Source: JBEGTT01 sp041179245 (GTDB lineage Bacteria > Pseudomonadota > Gammaproteobacteria > Burkholderiales > Rhodocyclaceae). Taken from it: a stretch of 10,092 nucleotides of DNA. The notes beneath the pieces were generated by a model. It was not told where the DNA came from, did not search any database, and worked only from the letters and a program-made list of their open reading frames with translations. Positions 1 to 7,721 of this stretch are shown here, piece after piece (the first letter of the stretch is position 1; every line of letters begins with the position of its first letter). The position numbers and the translations under genes are program-made. Location of the stretch: assembly GCA_041179245.1 (NCBI GenBank), contig JBEGTT010000187.1, forward strand, positions 1-10,092, given 5' to 3'.

Positions 1-2526
1 TCTGAGTCGTTGGGTGCTTTGGTCTAGATTTCCACCACTTACCAAGAAGCTATCCTCTGCTCGGTCACCCAAGGTGCTAATTTTTGCGGTGTGCAAGTGA
101 ACCTGGTGTTTGCCCAGTAAGGTTGCGACCGTCAATAGCAGCCCGGGCCGGTCAGCAGCGACGATCGACAGGATGTAGCATGTCCCGCGATCATCGGCAC
201 GAATGTCGACTTCTGGCACGATGGGGAAGTGTTTGACTTCGCGTGATAGTCGCCCGGATGTAGGCTTCGGTACGGGAGTTTGCTCTTTCAGCCGGGTTGA
301 TAGTTCATGCTCAACAATGGTGGCCGCTTCACGCTCGCAAGGCTCCCCGCTGGTGTTCAGCAGGATAAAGCTATCCAGTGCATATCCGTGGCGAGTGGTG
401 TGAATTTTGGCATCCACAATGGTGTAGCCCATCTTCGAGAAGAATCCCACGATACGCGCAAACAAGTCAGGTTGATCTTCGGTAAACACCATCACTTGCA
501 GGCCGCCGGTGCTATCTAGGCGGGCTTTGATAATCGGCTCAGGATTACGCACACGGTAGTGAAGGGCGCGGGTGTGCCAAGCAATTTCATCGGCAGAATG
601 GCGCAGGAAATAGACCGTGTCGAGTTGCTTCCAAAGGCGTTCGTGAACCGAGTCGGCCAGCGCAAAGAAACGTAAAAGGCGCAGGGCTTCGGCTTGGCGT
701 TCCTGAATGATGCCGGTGGGCGGTGCTTCGGGCTGCCCATTTTCTAAGCGGTTAAGCGCGAGGTGGTACAGATCTTCGAGTAACTTTCCTTTCCAAGCAT
801 TCCAGACTTTCGGGCTGGTTCCGCGAATATCAGCAACGGTTAGCAGGTATAGCGCGGTTAGTTTGCGAATGGAGCCGACGCGTTCAGCAAAGTGGGCGAT
901 GACATCAGGATCACTTAGGTCCTCGCGTTGCGCAACGGCAGACATGCACAGATGACTGCCGACCAGCCAGACCACCAGTTCGGTGTCTTCCGGGTCAAGT
1001 TGGTGGTCTTCGCAAAAGTGGCGTGCATCAACCATTCCTAGCTGAGAGTGATCTCCTCCACGGCCTTTGGCAATGTCGTGGAACAGTGCCGCGATATACA
1101 GTACCCAGTAACGTGGAAAGGCGTTCATCAGCCGGGTGCATAAGGGAAATTCATGCCCCATCATTTCAATACTGAAACGGCGCAAGTTACGCAACACCAT
1201 CATGGTGTGCTGATCGACCGTGTAAACGTGAAAAAGGTCATGCTGCATTTGTCCGACGATGTTGCCGAAGGCCGGGATGTAACGCCCTAAAATGCTGTAC
1301 TGATTCATCCGGCGGAATTCGTGGACGATGCCGCGTTCACTCTGAAATAGCTTCAGGAACATTTCGTGGTTGGCGGGATCTTTGCGGAAAGCGGGGTTGA
1401 TTAGATCGCGCCCACGCCATAAAGCGCGTAGCGTTCTGGCGGTCATACCCTTAAGTTCAGGGTGTTGCTGCATCAGCCAAAAACTTTCCAGAATGGCATT
1501 GGGGGTGGTTTCAAACAGCGTTTCGGAGGTGACGTCCAGTAGGTCGTGGATCATCTGAAAACGTTCATTCACCGGGGTAACGGCCAGTTCCCGTAGTGGG
1601 AAAATATCGGTGCCGATGTTTTGCAGCAGGATGGTATTGAGCTGGGTGATTAGCTTGGCATTTTTGTAATACTGCTGCATTAACACTTCAGGTGCACGCC
1701 GGGCCTTGGTAGCTTCGCACTCAAACTGCTCGGCTAGGGCTTGTTGATGATCAAACATCAGGCGATCTTCACGTCGTTTTAGCAACAAGTGAAGGCGAAT
1801 TCTCACATTTTGTAAAAAACGCTCACAACGTTGAATTTGCAACGTTTCGCTGTGCGTAATGAAACCGTGTTTTTCGAGGTCTTTCCATTCACTACCGTAG
1901 CCCGTGGCTTTGCTGATCCAGAGAATGACTTGCAGGTCGCGCAGACCGCCGGGGCTTTCCTTGGTATTGGGTTCCAAGCTGTAAGGTGTTTCGTTAAAGC
2001 GGATGTAGCGTTCTTGCTGCTCCAGTTTTTTAGCTTTGTAGAAAACCGGCGCAGAAATAGAGGATTTGATGGCTTTTTCAAATGAAACGAAGCAGTCAAG
2101 ACAGCCCGTAATGAGCCGTGATTCCAACATGGCGGTTTGAATGGTGATGTCTGATTTGGCTTCTTCAATGCATTCTTCGGTGGTGCGAACGCTGTGTCCC
2201 ACTTCCAGTCCGATGTCCCAAAACAGACCGATCAGTTTTTCAAGTTGCGCCTGCATCGCTTCAGAGGGGGATGCACTAAGCAGGATTAACAAATCCACAT
2301 CTGACGCGGGGTATAACTCACCGCGACCATAACCTCCGACGGCAATCAGCGCCGCCGTTTCCGGCATTTGGATATCTTGCCAGAGGGCCGATAGCACCTC
2401 ATCAACCAGTTTGCTGCGACCTTGCAGGATGCGCTGAGGTTCTGGTTTGGCCAGATAGGTTTCAGCAAGGACGCGTTGCCCCTCTTTGAGGCGGTCGCGG
2501 AGGAGGGATATCTGGGGTTTGTCCAT
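1..2526 (-). CDS. glnD: Bifunctional [protein-PII] uridylyltransferase / uridylyl-removing enzyme GlnD (C-terminus cut by window edge)
   Basis: Nitrogen-status sensor that uridylylates PII proteins when glutamine is low and removes UMP when it is high. The reading frame is open for 842 codons from the ATG at 2526 to base 1. Family length is about 850-890 residues, so only the last 15-40 or so are missing. Domain order is complete: a nucleotidyltransferase domain with GGYGRGE (64-70) and SDVDLL (75-80); HSVRT (111-115) and EPNTKESPGGLRDL (185-198); an HD phosphohydrolase domain with FHDIAKGRGGDHS from residue 482; and two C-terminal ACT domains, about 672-745 and from about 782, the second with the ADRPGLL motif. 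Both catalytic sites look intact. The start lies 20 bases after the map stop without a clear Shine-Dalgarno, suggesting translation coupled to map. Map beside GlnD in the same direction is also known from enterobacteria. Identification is secure. Confidence 0.97.
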   Translation of the reverse strand, partial: MDKPQISLLRDRLKEGQRVLAETYLAKPEPQRILQGRSKLVDEVLSALWQDIQMPETAALIAVGGYGRGELYPASDVDLLILLSASPSEAMQAQLEKLIGLFWDIGLEVGHSVRTTEECIEEAKSDITIQTAMLESRLITGCLDCFVSFEKAIKSSISAPVFYKAKKLEQQERYIRFNETPYSLEPNTKESPGGLRDLQVILWISKATGYGSEWKDLEKHGFITHSETLQIQRCERFLQNVRIRLHLLLKRREDRLMFDHQQALAEQFECEATKARRAPEVLMQQYYKNAKLITQLNTILLQNIGTDIFPLRELAVTPVNERFQMIHDLLDVTSETLFETTPNAILESFWLMQQHPELKGMTARTLRALWRGRDLINPAFRKDPANHEMFLKLFQSERGIVHEFRRMNQYSILGRYIPAFGNIVGQMQHDLFHVYTVDQHTMMVLRNLRRFSIEMMGHEFPLCTRLMNAFPRYWVLYIAALFHDIAKGRGGDHSQLGMVDARHFCEDHQLDPEDTELVVWLVGSHLCMSAVAQREDLSDPDVIAHFAERVGSIRKLTALYLLTVADIRGTSPKVWNAWKGKLLEDLYHLALNRLENGQPEAPPTGIIQERQAEALRLLRFFALADSVHERLWKQLDTVYFLRHSADEIAWHTRALHYRVRNPEPIIKARLDSTGGLQVMVFTEDQPDLFARIVGFFSKMGYTIVDAKIHTTRHGYALDSFILLNTSGEPCEREAATIVEHELSTRLKEQTPVPKPTSGRLSREVKHFPIVPEVDIRADDRGTCYILSIVAADRPGLLLTVATLLGKHQVHLHTAKISTLGDRAEDSFLVSGGNLDQSTQRLR

Positions 2527-2546
2527 GGTAGTCAGTAAAATGTTTA

Positions 2547-3344
2547 TTAGGCGAATGGGTCTGGGAGCGTTCCGGCTGAGAGGGTCAAGACTTCAAAACC
2601 GGTCTCGGTAACGGCAATCGTGTGTTCCCACTGAGCTGACAGGCTGCGGTCTTTGGTCACTACCGTCCAGCCATCGTTTAGATCGGTAATCGCGGACTTG
2701 CCAGCATTAATCATCGGTTCAATGGTGAACACCATGCCGGGTTCTAGACGGGTTCCTTGTCCCTTTTGGCCATGATGCATGACTTGGGGTTCTTCATGGA
2801 ATTTTTCACCGATACCGTGTCCGCAGTATTCCCGTACCACTGAGTAGCCATTGGATTCGGCAAATTTCTGGATGGCAAAACCAATGTCGCCCAAGGTGGC
2901 GCCTGGCTTGACGGTCCGAATGCCCAGCCACATCGCTTCAAAGGTAATGCGTGAAAGGCGTTTGGCCTGAATGGTGCATTTGTTTCCCACTTCAAACATT
3001 CGGCTGGTATCACCATGCCAGCCTTCCTTAATGGTGGTGATGTCGACATTCACAATATCGCCATCCTTCAGGGCTTTGTCTGATGGTACACCGTGGCAAA
3101 CCTGATGGTTAATCGAGGTGCAGATTGATTTTGGGTAGGGCGTAGAACCACCGGGGGCATAGTTCAGGGGGGCGGGAATACAGCCCTGAACATCGACCAT
3201 GTAGTTATGGCAGAGGCGATCAAGCTCATTGGTTGTGACGCCGGGTTTAACAAAGGGCGTGATGTAATCAAGGACTTCGGCTGCTAGGCGGCAAGCAGTC
3301 CGCATTTTCTGGAGTTGTTCTGGCGTTTTGAGTTGAATCGACAT
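2547..3344 (-). CDS. map: Type I methionine aminopeptidase
   Basis: Cytosolic metalloprotease that removes the initiator methionine from nascent proteins when the second residue is small. The 265-residue length is normal for the bacterial type I enzyme. The dinuclear-metal ligands are all present: D101 in NVDIT, D112 in HGDTSRMF, H176 in CGHGIGEKFHEEP, E209 in TIEPMINAG and E240 in WEHTIAVT. These match E. coli D97, D108, H171, E204 and E235 with an offset of four to five. The substrate histidines H84 (CHGVP) and H183 (FHEEP) are also present. There is no N-terminal extension. The ATG at 3344 begins a typical MetAP start (MSIQLKTPEQLQKMR), but no good Shine-Dalgarno precedes it. It lies 60 bases after mltB and 20 before glnD on the same strand, probably in one operon. 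Identification is secure. Confidence 0.97.
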   Translation of the reverse strand: MSIQLKTPEQLQKMRTACRLAAEVLDYITPFVKPGVTTNELDRLCHNYMVDVQGCIPAPLNYAPGGSTPYPKSICTSINHQVCHGVPSDKALKDGDIVNVDITTIKEGWHGDTSRMFEVGNKCTIQAKRLSRITFEAMWLGIRTVKPGATLGDIGFAIQKFAESNGYSVVREYCGHGIGEKFHEEPQVMHHGQKGQGTRLEPGMVFTIEPMINAGKSAITDLNDGWTVVTKDRSLSAQWEHTIAVTETGFEVLTLSAGTLPDPFA

Positions 3345-3404
3345 GAAAGATCAAGAGCAAAAAGAGTTTAAAAGGGGCTGCATGGTAACAAAGCGGGGAG
3401 CGAG

Positions 3405-4457
3405 TTACGGGTTCATGCGGGCCATCGATAGGGTTTCTTTTTGTTGGCGAATGGCTTGGGCAAGCTGAAAAACGGACATGGCATAAAAACTGGAGCGGTT
3501 ATAACGGGTGATTACGTAAAAATTTTCGAACCCTAACCAATATTCGGTGGCCTGTTCAGGGCTTATCAGATCAATCAGGGCGCACTGTTCAATTCCACTT
3601 TGCGCCGCCTCTGTTTGAATGCCTGCAGCGTGCAGTTCTTTACACTTGAGGCGCGGCAAAATGCCCGATTCAAGCCAGCTTGGATCAATGGTCTGATAAG
3701 CCGTTACCGGGGTGGCGATGGGGGTATTTTTAACCCAGCCATGCATCGATAAAAACCGGGCCACGCTACCGATGGCATCTTCGACGCTATTTTTCAGATC
3801 AACTTTTCCATCATGGTCAAAATCTACGCCGTAACGCCGCTGGCTGCCGGGCATGAACTGAGGTACGCCAATAGCGCCGGCAAAAGACCCTTTAATGGTC
3901 AGCGGATCAATCCGGTTTTCCCGACTGAGTAGTAAAAACTGTTCAAGTTCGGTACGAAAAAAATCAGCCCGAGGTGGGTAATCAAACGCCAAGGTTGCCA
4001 AGGCTTCAAGTGTTCCGAAGTTGCCGGTATGGCGGCCATAAATGGTTTCGACGCCAATAATACCGACGATGATTTCTGCCGGGACACCGTATTCTTTTTC
4101 AGCCCTCTCAAGGGTTTTAGCGTGGGTATTCCAGAACTTTACGCCGGCATCGATACGACCTGAGTTAACGAAACGCGGTTGGTATCGCGCCCAAGATCGT
4201 TGCCCCGGGCTGACCGGCGGGCGGATGAAGCGAATGACCTTGGGGTTGCTGCGTATGGCGGAAAATTGCTTAGTTAATTGACGCTGATTGAAGTGGTGAT
4301 TCTTGGCCATTTCTTGGATGAATTGAACGACTTCAGGTCGTTGGTCCATCCGTGCCAACGCGTTGCCCTGCCAGCCAAATAGGCTGAAAAGGGCCGCTGT
4401 GGTGAGTAAGCTGAATTTTGAGGTGGCAACAAATAATCGTTGGAAAGGTGTCGTCAT
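3405..4457 (-). CDS. mltB: Lytic murein transglycosylase B (secreted, no lipobox)
   Basis: Periplasmic enzyme that cleaves the MurNAc-GlcNAc bond in peptidoglycan to give 1,6-anhydro-muropeptides. The protein has 350 residues. The catalytic glutamate is E137 in GIIGVETIYGRHTGNFG. Family motifs SFAGAIGVPQFMPGSQRRYG (191-210) and the EF-hand-like calcium loop DFDHDGKVDL (212-221) follow, as in E. coli Slt35/MltB. I chose ATG 4457 rather than the in-frame GTG at 4505. From 4457 the protein opens with a clean signal peptide (basic start, hydrophobic 16-30, likely cut after GNALA), and the candidate -10 element at 4509-4514 would place the transcript start downstream of that GTG. Unlike E. coli MltB there is no cysteine at the cleavage site, so it should be a soluble periplasmic protein. 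It is the first gene of the mltB-map-glnD run. Confidence 0.93.
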   Translation of the reverse strand: MTTPFQRLFVATSKFSLLTTAALFSLFGWQGNALARMDQRPEVVQFIQEMAKNHHFNQRQLTKQFSAIRSNPKVIRFIRPPVSPGQRSWARYQPRFVNSGRIDAGVKFWNTHAKTLERAEKEYGVPAEIIVGIIGVETIYGRHTGNFGTLEALATLAFDYPPRADFFRTELEQFLLLSRENRIDPLTIKGSFAGAIGVPQFMPGSQRRYGVDFDHDGKVDLKNSVEDAIGSVARFLSMHGWVKNTPIATPVTAYQTIDPSWLESGILPRLKCKELHAAGIQTEAAQSGIEQCALIDLISPEQATEYWLGFENFYVITRYNRSSFYAMSVFQLAQAIRQQKETLSMARMNP

Positions 4458-4508
4458 TGTGCTGGGGATATCGAAAATGCTGGCGTTGATCCTAGCATGA
4501 AGCACTAA

Positions 4509-4514
4509 AGTATA
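4509..4514 (-). promoter_or_regulatory. Candidate -10 element for mltB-map-glnD
   Basis: On the minus strand this reads TATACT, five of six consensus bases, within the divergent intergenic region. The predicted transcript start is near 4502, giving a leader of about 45 bases to the ATG at 4457. No convincing -35 is found at 16-18 bases spacing, so it may be activator- or sigma-S-dependent, or wrong. Confidence 0.35.
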
Positions 4515-4551
4515 AAGTTGATAATTGACTCAATGCGGCAATTCGATTTGC

Positions 4552-4580
4552 TTGTCGTCTCTAGCTTCTAGGCACATAAT
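4552..4580 (+). promoter_or_regulatory. Candidate sigma-70 promoter of the HDAC-family gene
   Basis: TTGTCG (4552-4557) and CATAAT (4575-4580) are separated by exactly 17 bases, with four of six and five of six consensus matches. The transcript would begin near 4587 and leave a leader of about 44 bases before the GTG at 4631. It is back to back with the mltB promoter candidate. Sequence match only. Confidence 0.42.
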
Positions 4581-4630
4581 CACGCTACAACAGGGCCTCA
4601 CATTTATAACGTTAATAACGAGAGAGACAC

Positions 4631-5557
4631 GTGACGACAACCGCTTTTATTACCCATCGGGATTGCATGCTCCACGATATGGGAGCGCATCACCCAGAAT
4701 CTCCTGGGCGATTGAATGCCATTAATGACCATTTGATTGCGCAGGGCATTGATGCCTATTTCGATTATCACGACGCGCCGCTGGCAACCCTTGAGCAGAT
4801 GCTTGGGGCACATCCGCCAGCGCATATTGAACGTTTAAAACGTTCCTCACCCGAGCATGGCATTGTTCACTTAGACCCTGACACGGCCATGAATCCTCAT
4901 ACGTGGCGTGCTGCTCAACGTGCTGCTGGGGCGGGTTGTTACGGTGTTGATCTGGTCGTTGAAGGAAAGGCTGAAAATGTCTTTTGTGCGGTTCGTCCGC
5001 CAGGACACCATGCTGAAAAAGATACGGCGATGGGTTTTTGCTTTCTAAACAATATTTCGATTGCAGCCCGTCATGCGGTTAAGGCCCATGGTTTGGAGCG
5101 CATCGCGGTCATTGATTTTGATGTTCATCACGGAAATGGTACCGAGAGCATTTTAGCGGGCGACCCGAATGTATTGATGTGTGGCATTTTCCAGCACCCG
5201 TTTTACCCCTATAGCGGCGCAGATAATCCAGCGGACAATATGTGTAATGTTCCGTTGCCTAGTGGGTCTGGTGGCGAGGAGTTTCGTGATGCGGTTAGCC
5301 AAGTCTGGTTACCGCGCTTGGAGGCGTTCAAGCCGCAGTTAATTTTGATTTCTGCGGGGTTCGATGCTCATTACGAAGATGATATGGGTGGCATGAAGCT
5401 GGTTGAAAAAGATTACGCGTGGGTCACCGAGCAGTTGAAGCAGGTGGCGGCCAAATATGCGGATAAGCGGATTGTTTCGATGCTCGAAGGGGGGTATGTA
5501 ATGACCTCGCTTTCACGTAGCGTTGGTGCGCATTTGCGGTCTTTAGCAGATCTTTGA
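4631..5557 (+). CDS. Histone deacetylase family protein (zinc amidohydrolase, acetoin-utilisation/acetylpolyamine deacetylase type)
   Basis: Zn-dependent amidohydrolase of the arginase/deacetylase fold, which removes acetyl groups from acetylated lysine or small amine substrates in the cytosol. All active-site elements are present in 308 residues: RPPGHHA (122-128) with the charge-relay pair H126-H127, DFDVHHGNGT (162-171) giving metal ligands D164 and H166, GFDAH (243-247) giving ligand D245, and EGGY (286-289) with the transition-state tyrosine Y289. The N-terminal HPESPGRL (21-28) is also typical. There is no signal peptide and no second domain. The start is a GTG at 4631 preceded by a GAGAGAG purine run, and the protein begins MTTTAFITH as relatives do. 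The real substrate (acetyl-protein, acetylpolyamine or other) cannot be told from sequence. It is the first gene of the plus-strand block, 86 bases before lysC. Confidence 0.92.
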   Translation: MTTTAFITHRDCMLHDMGAHHPESPGRLNAINDHLIAQGIDAYFDYHDAPLATLEQMLGAHPPAHIERLKRSSPEHGIVHLDPDTAMNPHTWRAAQRAAGAGCYGVDLVVEGKAENVFCAVRPPGHHAEKDTAMGFCFLNNISIAARHAVKAHGLERIAVIDFDVHHGNGTESILAGDPNVLMCGIFQHPFYPYSGADNPADNMCNVPLPSGSGGEEFRDAVSQVWLPRLEAFKPQLILISAGFDAHYEDDMGGMKLVEKDYAWVTEQLKQVAAKYADKRIVSMLEGGYVMTSLSRSVGAHLRSLADL

Positions 5558-5601
5558 TGTAATAGTTGATTTTTAGGGTGTTTAAGGGGGCGAGGCTGCG
5601 A

Positions 5602-5607
5602 TAGAAT
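5602..5607 (+). promoter_or_regulatory. Weak candidate -10 element upstream of lysC
   Basis: TAGAAT lies 36 bases before the lysC ATG, and the deduced leader is pyrimidine-rich with a T run. No -35 of quality is found at normal spacing. The HDAC-lysC gap of 86 bases is long enough for a separate promoter, but readthrough is equally possible. Confidence 0.25.
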
Positions 5608-5643
5608 CGTGCGGTTTTTCTCCCTTTTTTATTGGCTAATTTT

Positions 5644-6867
5644 ATGGCATTAATTGTTCAAAAATACGGCGGTACATCGGTCGGAAATCCCGAGCGAATC
5701 AAAAATGTCGCCAAGCGTGTTGCAAAATTCCATGCGCGAGGTGATCAGGTAGTCGTTGTGGTTTCTGCCATGAGTGGCGAAACCAATAAGCTGATCGCCT
5801 TGGCTAAAGAAATTCAGGCAGCCCCAGACCCTCGTGAGCTGGACATGATTTGCTCAACAGGCGAACAGGTCACGATTGGACTGTTGGCGATGGCACTGAA
5901 AGAAATTAATGTGCCGGCGACCAGTTTTACAGGTGCGCAAGTCAAGGTTTTGACGGACAGCACATTCACCAAAGCACGTATTCTTTCGATTGATGAAACG
6001 AATATGCGCCGGGAACTTGATGCTGGGAAAGTGGTGGTGGTTGCTGGCTTCCAAGGCGTTGATGCCGACGGCAATATTACGACCCTTGGTCGCGGTGGTT
6101 CTGATACATCGGGCGTCGCATTGGCTGCAGCATTGAATGCCGACGAGTGCCAGATTTATACCGACGTGGACGGGGTCTATACAACCGACCCGCGCATTGT
6201 TCCCGAAGCCAAAAAACTCAATACCATTACCTTTGAAGAGATGCTGGAAATGGCCAGCCTAGGTTCAAAGATTCTGCAAATTCGTTCAGTTGAATTTGCT
6301 GGTAAATACAAAGTCAAACTACGCGTTCTCTCCAGTTTTGAAGAGGACGGCGAGGGCACGCTGATTACTGTTGAGGAAGACAACAAGATGGAACAACCAA
6401 TTATTTCCGGGATTGCATTTAACCGCGACGAAGCAAAATTAACCGTGCTGGGTGTGCCTGATAAACCGGGTATTGCTTACCAAATACTAGGCCCCGTTGC
6501 CGACGCCAATATTGACGTCGACATGATTATCCAGAATGTTGGTCACGATGGCACAACGGATTTTTCTTTCACCGTTAATCGCTCTGAATACAACAAGACA
6601 TTGGCCGTTCTTGATAGCGTCAAGGCTCATGTGGGTGCTCGCGAAGTGGTGGGTGACAGCAAAACCTGTAAGGTTTCGGCGGTCGGTGTGGGGATGCGTT
6701 CTCATCCTGGGATCGCTAGCCAGATGTTCCGGGCGTTGGCTGAGGAAGGGATCAACATCCAGATGATCTCCACTTCAGAAATTAAGATTTCTGTTGTGAT
6801 TGACGAAAAGTATTTGGAGCTGGCTGTCCGCGTTCTGCACAAAACTTTTGGCTTGGATAAAAGCTAA
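5644..6867 (+). CDS. lysC: Aspartate kinase (monofunctional, ACT-regulated)
   Basis: Phosphorylates L-aspartate, the first step toward lysine, threonine, methionine and diaminopimelate. I start it at ATG 5644 (MALIVQKYGG, 407 residues), the family's normal beginning, not at the in-frame TTG 5632, which would add only four residues. In the 407-residue numbering the kinase domain shows KYGGTSVG (7-14), STGEQ (71-75), GRGGSDTS (149-156) and TDVDGVYTTDPR (173-184). Two ACT domains follow at about 261-331 (VLGVPDKPGIA) and 342-406 (VGVGMRSHPGIA), the feedback-binding part. There is no homoserine dehydrogenase fusion. No Shine-Dalgarno precedes the ATG; the leader is T-rich instead. An internal ATG with a good ribosome site probably also yields the C-terminal beta subunit, as in alpha2-beta2 aspartokinases. 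hpnD follows after six bases. Confidence 0.97.
   Translation: MALIVQKYGGTSVGNPERIKNVAKRVAKFHARGDQVVVVVSAMSGETNKLIALAKEIQAAPDPRELDMICSTGEQVTIGLLAMALKEINVPATSFTGAQVKVLTDSTFTKARILSIDETNMRRELDAGKVVVVAGFQGVDADGNITTLGRGGSDTSGVALAAALNADECQIYTDVDGVYTTDPRIVPEAKKLNTITFEEMLEMASLGSKILQIRSVEFAGKYKVKLRVLSSFEEDGEGTLITVEEDNKMEQPIISGIAFNRDEAKLTVLGVPDKPGIAYQILGPVADANIDVDMIIQNVGHDGTTDFSFTVNRSEYNKTLAVLDSVKAHVGAREVVGDSKTCKVSAVGVGMRSHPGIASQMFRALAEEGINIQMISTSEIKISVVIDEKYLELAVRVLHKTFGLDKS
6373..6390 (+). promoter_or_regulatory. Internal ribosome-binding site and ATG for an aspartokinase beta subunit
   Basis: GAGGAAGA at 6373-6380 is followed seven bases later by an in-frame ATG (6388-6390) that begins MEQPIISG, just before the ACT domains. 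Translation from here to 6867 would give about 159 residues holding only the regulatory part. Alpha2-beta2 aspartokinases (Bacillus, Corynebacterium, Thermus) make their beta subunit from the same position in the gene. The purine run also encodes the EED residues, so it could be coincidental. Confidence 0.6.
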
Positions 6868-6873
6868 AACGGA

Positions 6874-7707
6874 ATGACTCCCGACCAATATTGCCAAGAG
6901 AAATGCGCTGCTAGCGGTTCCAGTTTCTATTACAGTTTTTTGTTTTTGCCACCGCAGCGCCGGCAAGCCATCATGGCCTTGTATGCGTTTTGTCGGGAAG
7001 TTGATGACGTTGTTGATGAATGTAATGATCTCTCGATAGCCAGTACCAAGTTGGCTTGGTGGAGATTTGAACTGACCAATCTGGATGCTGGGCAAGCTCA
7101 GCATCCAGTTACTCAGGCCTTATTGCTTGGGCGGGAAAGTTTTAGTCTGCCCACTGAGCAGTTGCTGGAAATTATCGATGGGATGGAAATGGATTTGCAT
7201 CAATCCCGTTACCTCGATTTCAAAGGGCTTTCCCTGTATTGCTACCGGGTAGCTAGCGTGGTCGGTTTATTGGCCGCTGAGATTTTTGGTTATCAAGACC
7301 GGCAAACCCAAAAATATGCCCATGATCTGGGGATGGCTTTTCAACTCACCAATATCATTCGGGACGTGGGTGAAGATGCTCGCCGTGGGCGCATTTACAT
7401 TCCGATGGATGAGCTAAAGCAGTTCAATGTGCCGGCTGCAGATATTCTGAATGGGGTTTATTCGGAAAATTTTGAGGCGTTGATGGCGTTTCAGGCGGAC
7501 CGTGCCGAGAAATATTACCAATCTGCATTTGCACAATTACCTGCTCAGGACCGGAAACTACAGCGCCCTGGGTTAATCATGGCCGCTATCTACCGAACCT
7601 TGCTTGATGAGATTCGTCGCGAAAAATTCCAGGTGCTCCATCAGCGAATCACTCTGACTCCCGTTCGTAAAATCTGGATTGCTTGGAAAACTTGGCTTTT
7701 TTCCTGA
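6874..7707 (+). CDS. hpnD: Presqualene diphosphate synthase HpnD (squalene/phytoene synthase family)
   Basis: Head-to-head condensation of two farnesyl diphosphates to presqualene diphosphate, the first step of the HpnC/D/E route to squalene and hopanoids. The protein has 277 residues. The two aspartate-rich Mg-diphosphate motifs are present: DDVVDE (44-49) and QLTNIIRDVGEDARRGR (157-173) with D164 and D168. The N-terminal SGSSFYYSFLFLPPQRR (14-30) and ALYAFCREVDD are hallmarks of HpnD rather than HpnC. The ATG lies six bases after the lysC stop, with only GGA close to it, so it is probably co-transcribed and coupled. Neither hpnC, hpnE nor a squalene-hopene cyclase is in the window: the gene to the right is an unrelated convergent transporter. 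A phytoene synthase role is less likely given the closeness to HpnD. The C-terminal tail after about 255 is basic and less conserved. Confidence 0.9.
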   Translation: MTPDQYCQEKCAASGSSFYYSFLFLPPQRRQAIMALYAFCREVDDVVDECNDLSIASTKLAWWRFELTNLDAGQAQHPVTQALLLGRESFSLPTEQLLEIIDGMEMDLHQSRYLDFKGLSLYCYRVASVVGLLAAEIFGYQDRQTQKYAHDLGMAFQLTNIIRDVGEDARRGRIYIPMDELKQFNVPAADILNGVYSENFEALMAFQADRAEKYYQSAFAQLPAQDRKLQRPGLIMAAIYRTLLDEIRREKFQVLHQRITLTPVRKIWIAWKTWLFS

Positions 7708-7721
7708 TTGTTGATAGCTGT

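Noticed and set aside
1803..2168. 121-residue minus-strand frame and its 84-residue plus-strand counterpart
   Set aside because: Both are shadows inside glnD, whose own frame there gives conserved GlnD sequence (EPNTKESPGGLRDL).
4458..4505. GTG at 4505 as the mltB start
   Set aside because: It would place sixteen polar residues before the signal peptide and lies at or upstream of the predicted transcript start. ATG 4457 gives a normal secretion signal.
5598..5635. Possible terminator between the HDAC gene and lysC
   Set aside because: The CGAT-AGA-ATCG hairpin has only four Watson-Crick pairs plus wobbles, and its T run begins several bases later. It also overlaps the candidate -10.
5632..5643. 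TTG at 5632 as the lysC start
   Set aside because: It adds only four residues with no ribosome site. The family begins at MALIVQKYGG.
6775..7104. 109-residue minus-strand ORF across the lysC-hpnD junction
   Set aside because: It is antisense to conserved parts of both genes and its translation shows no family features.
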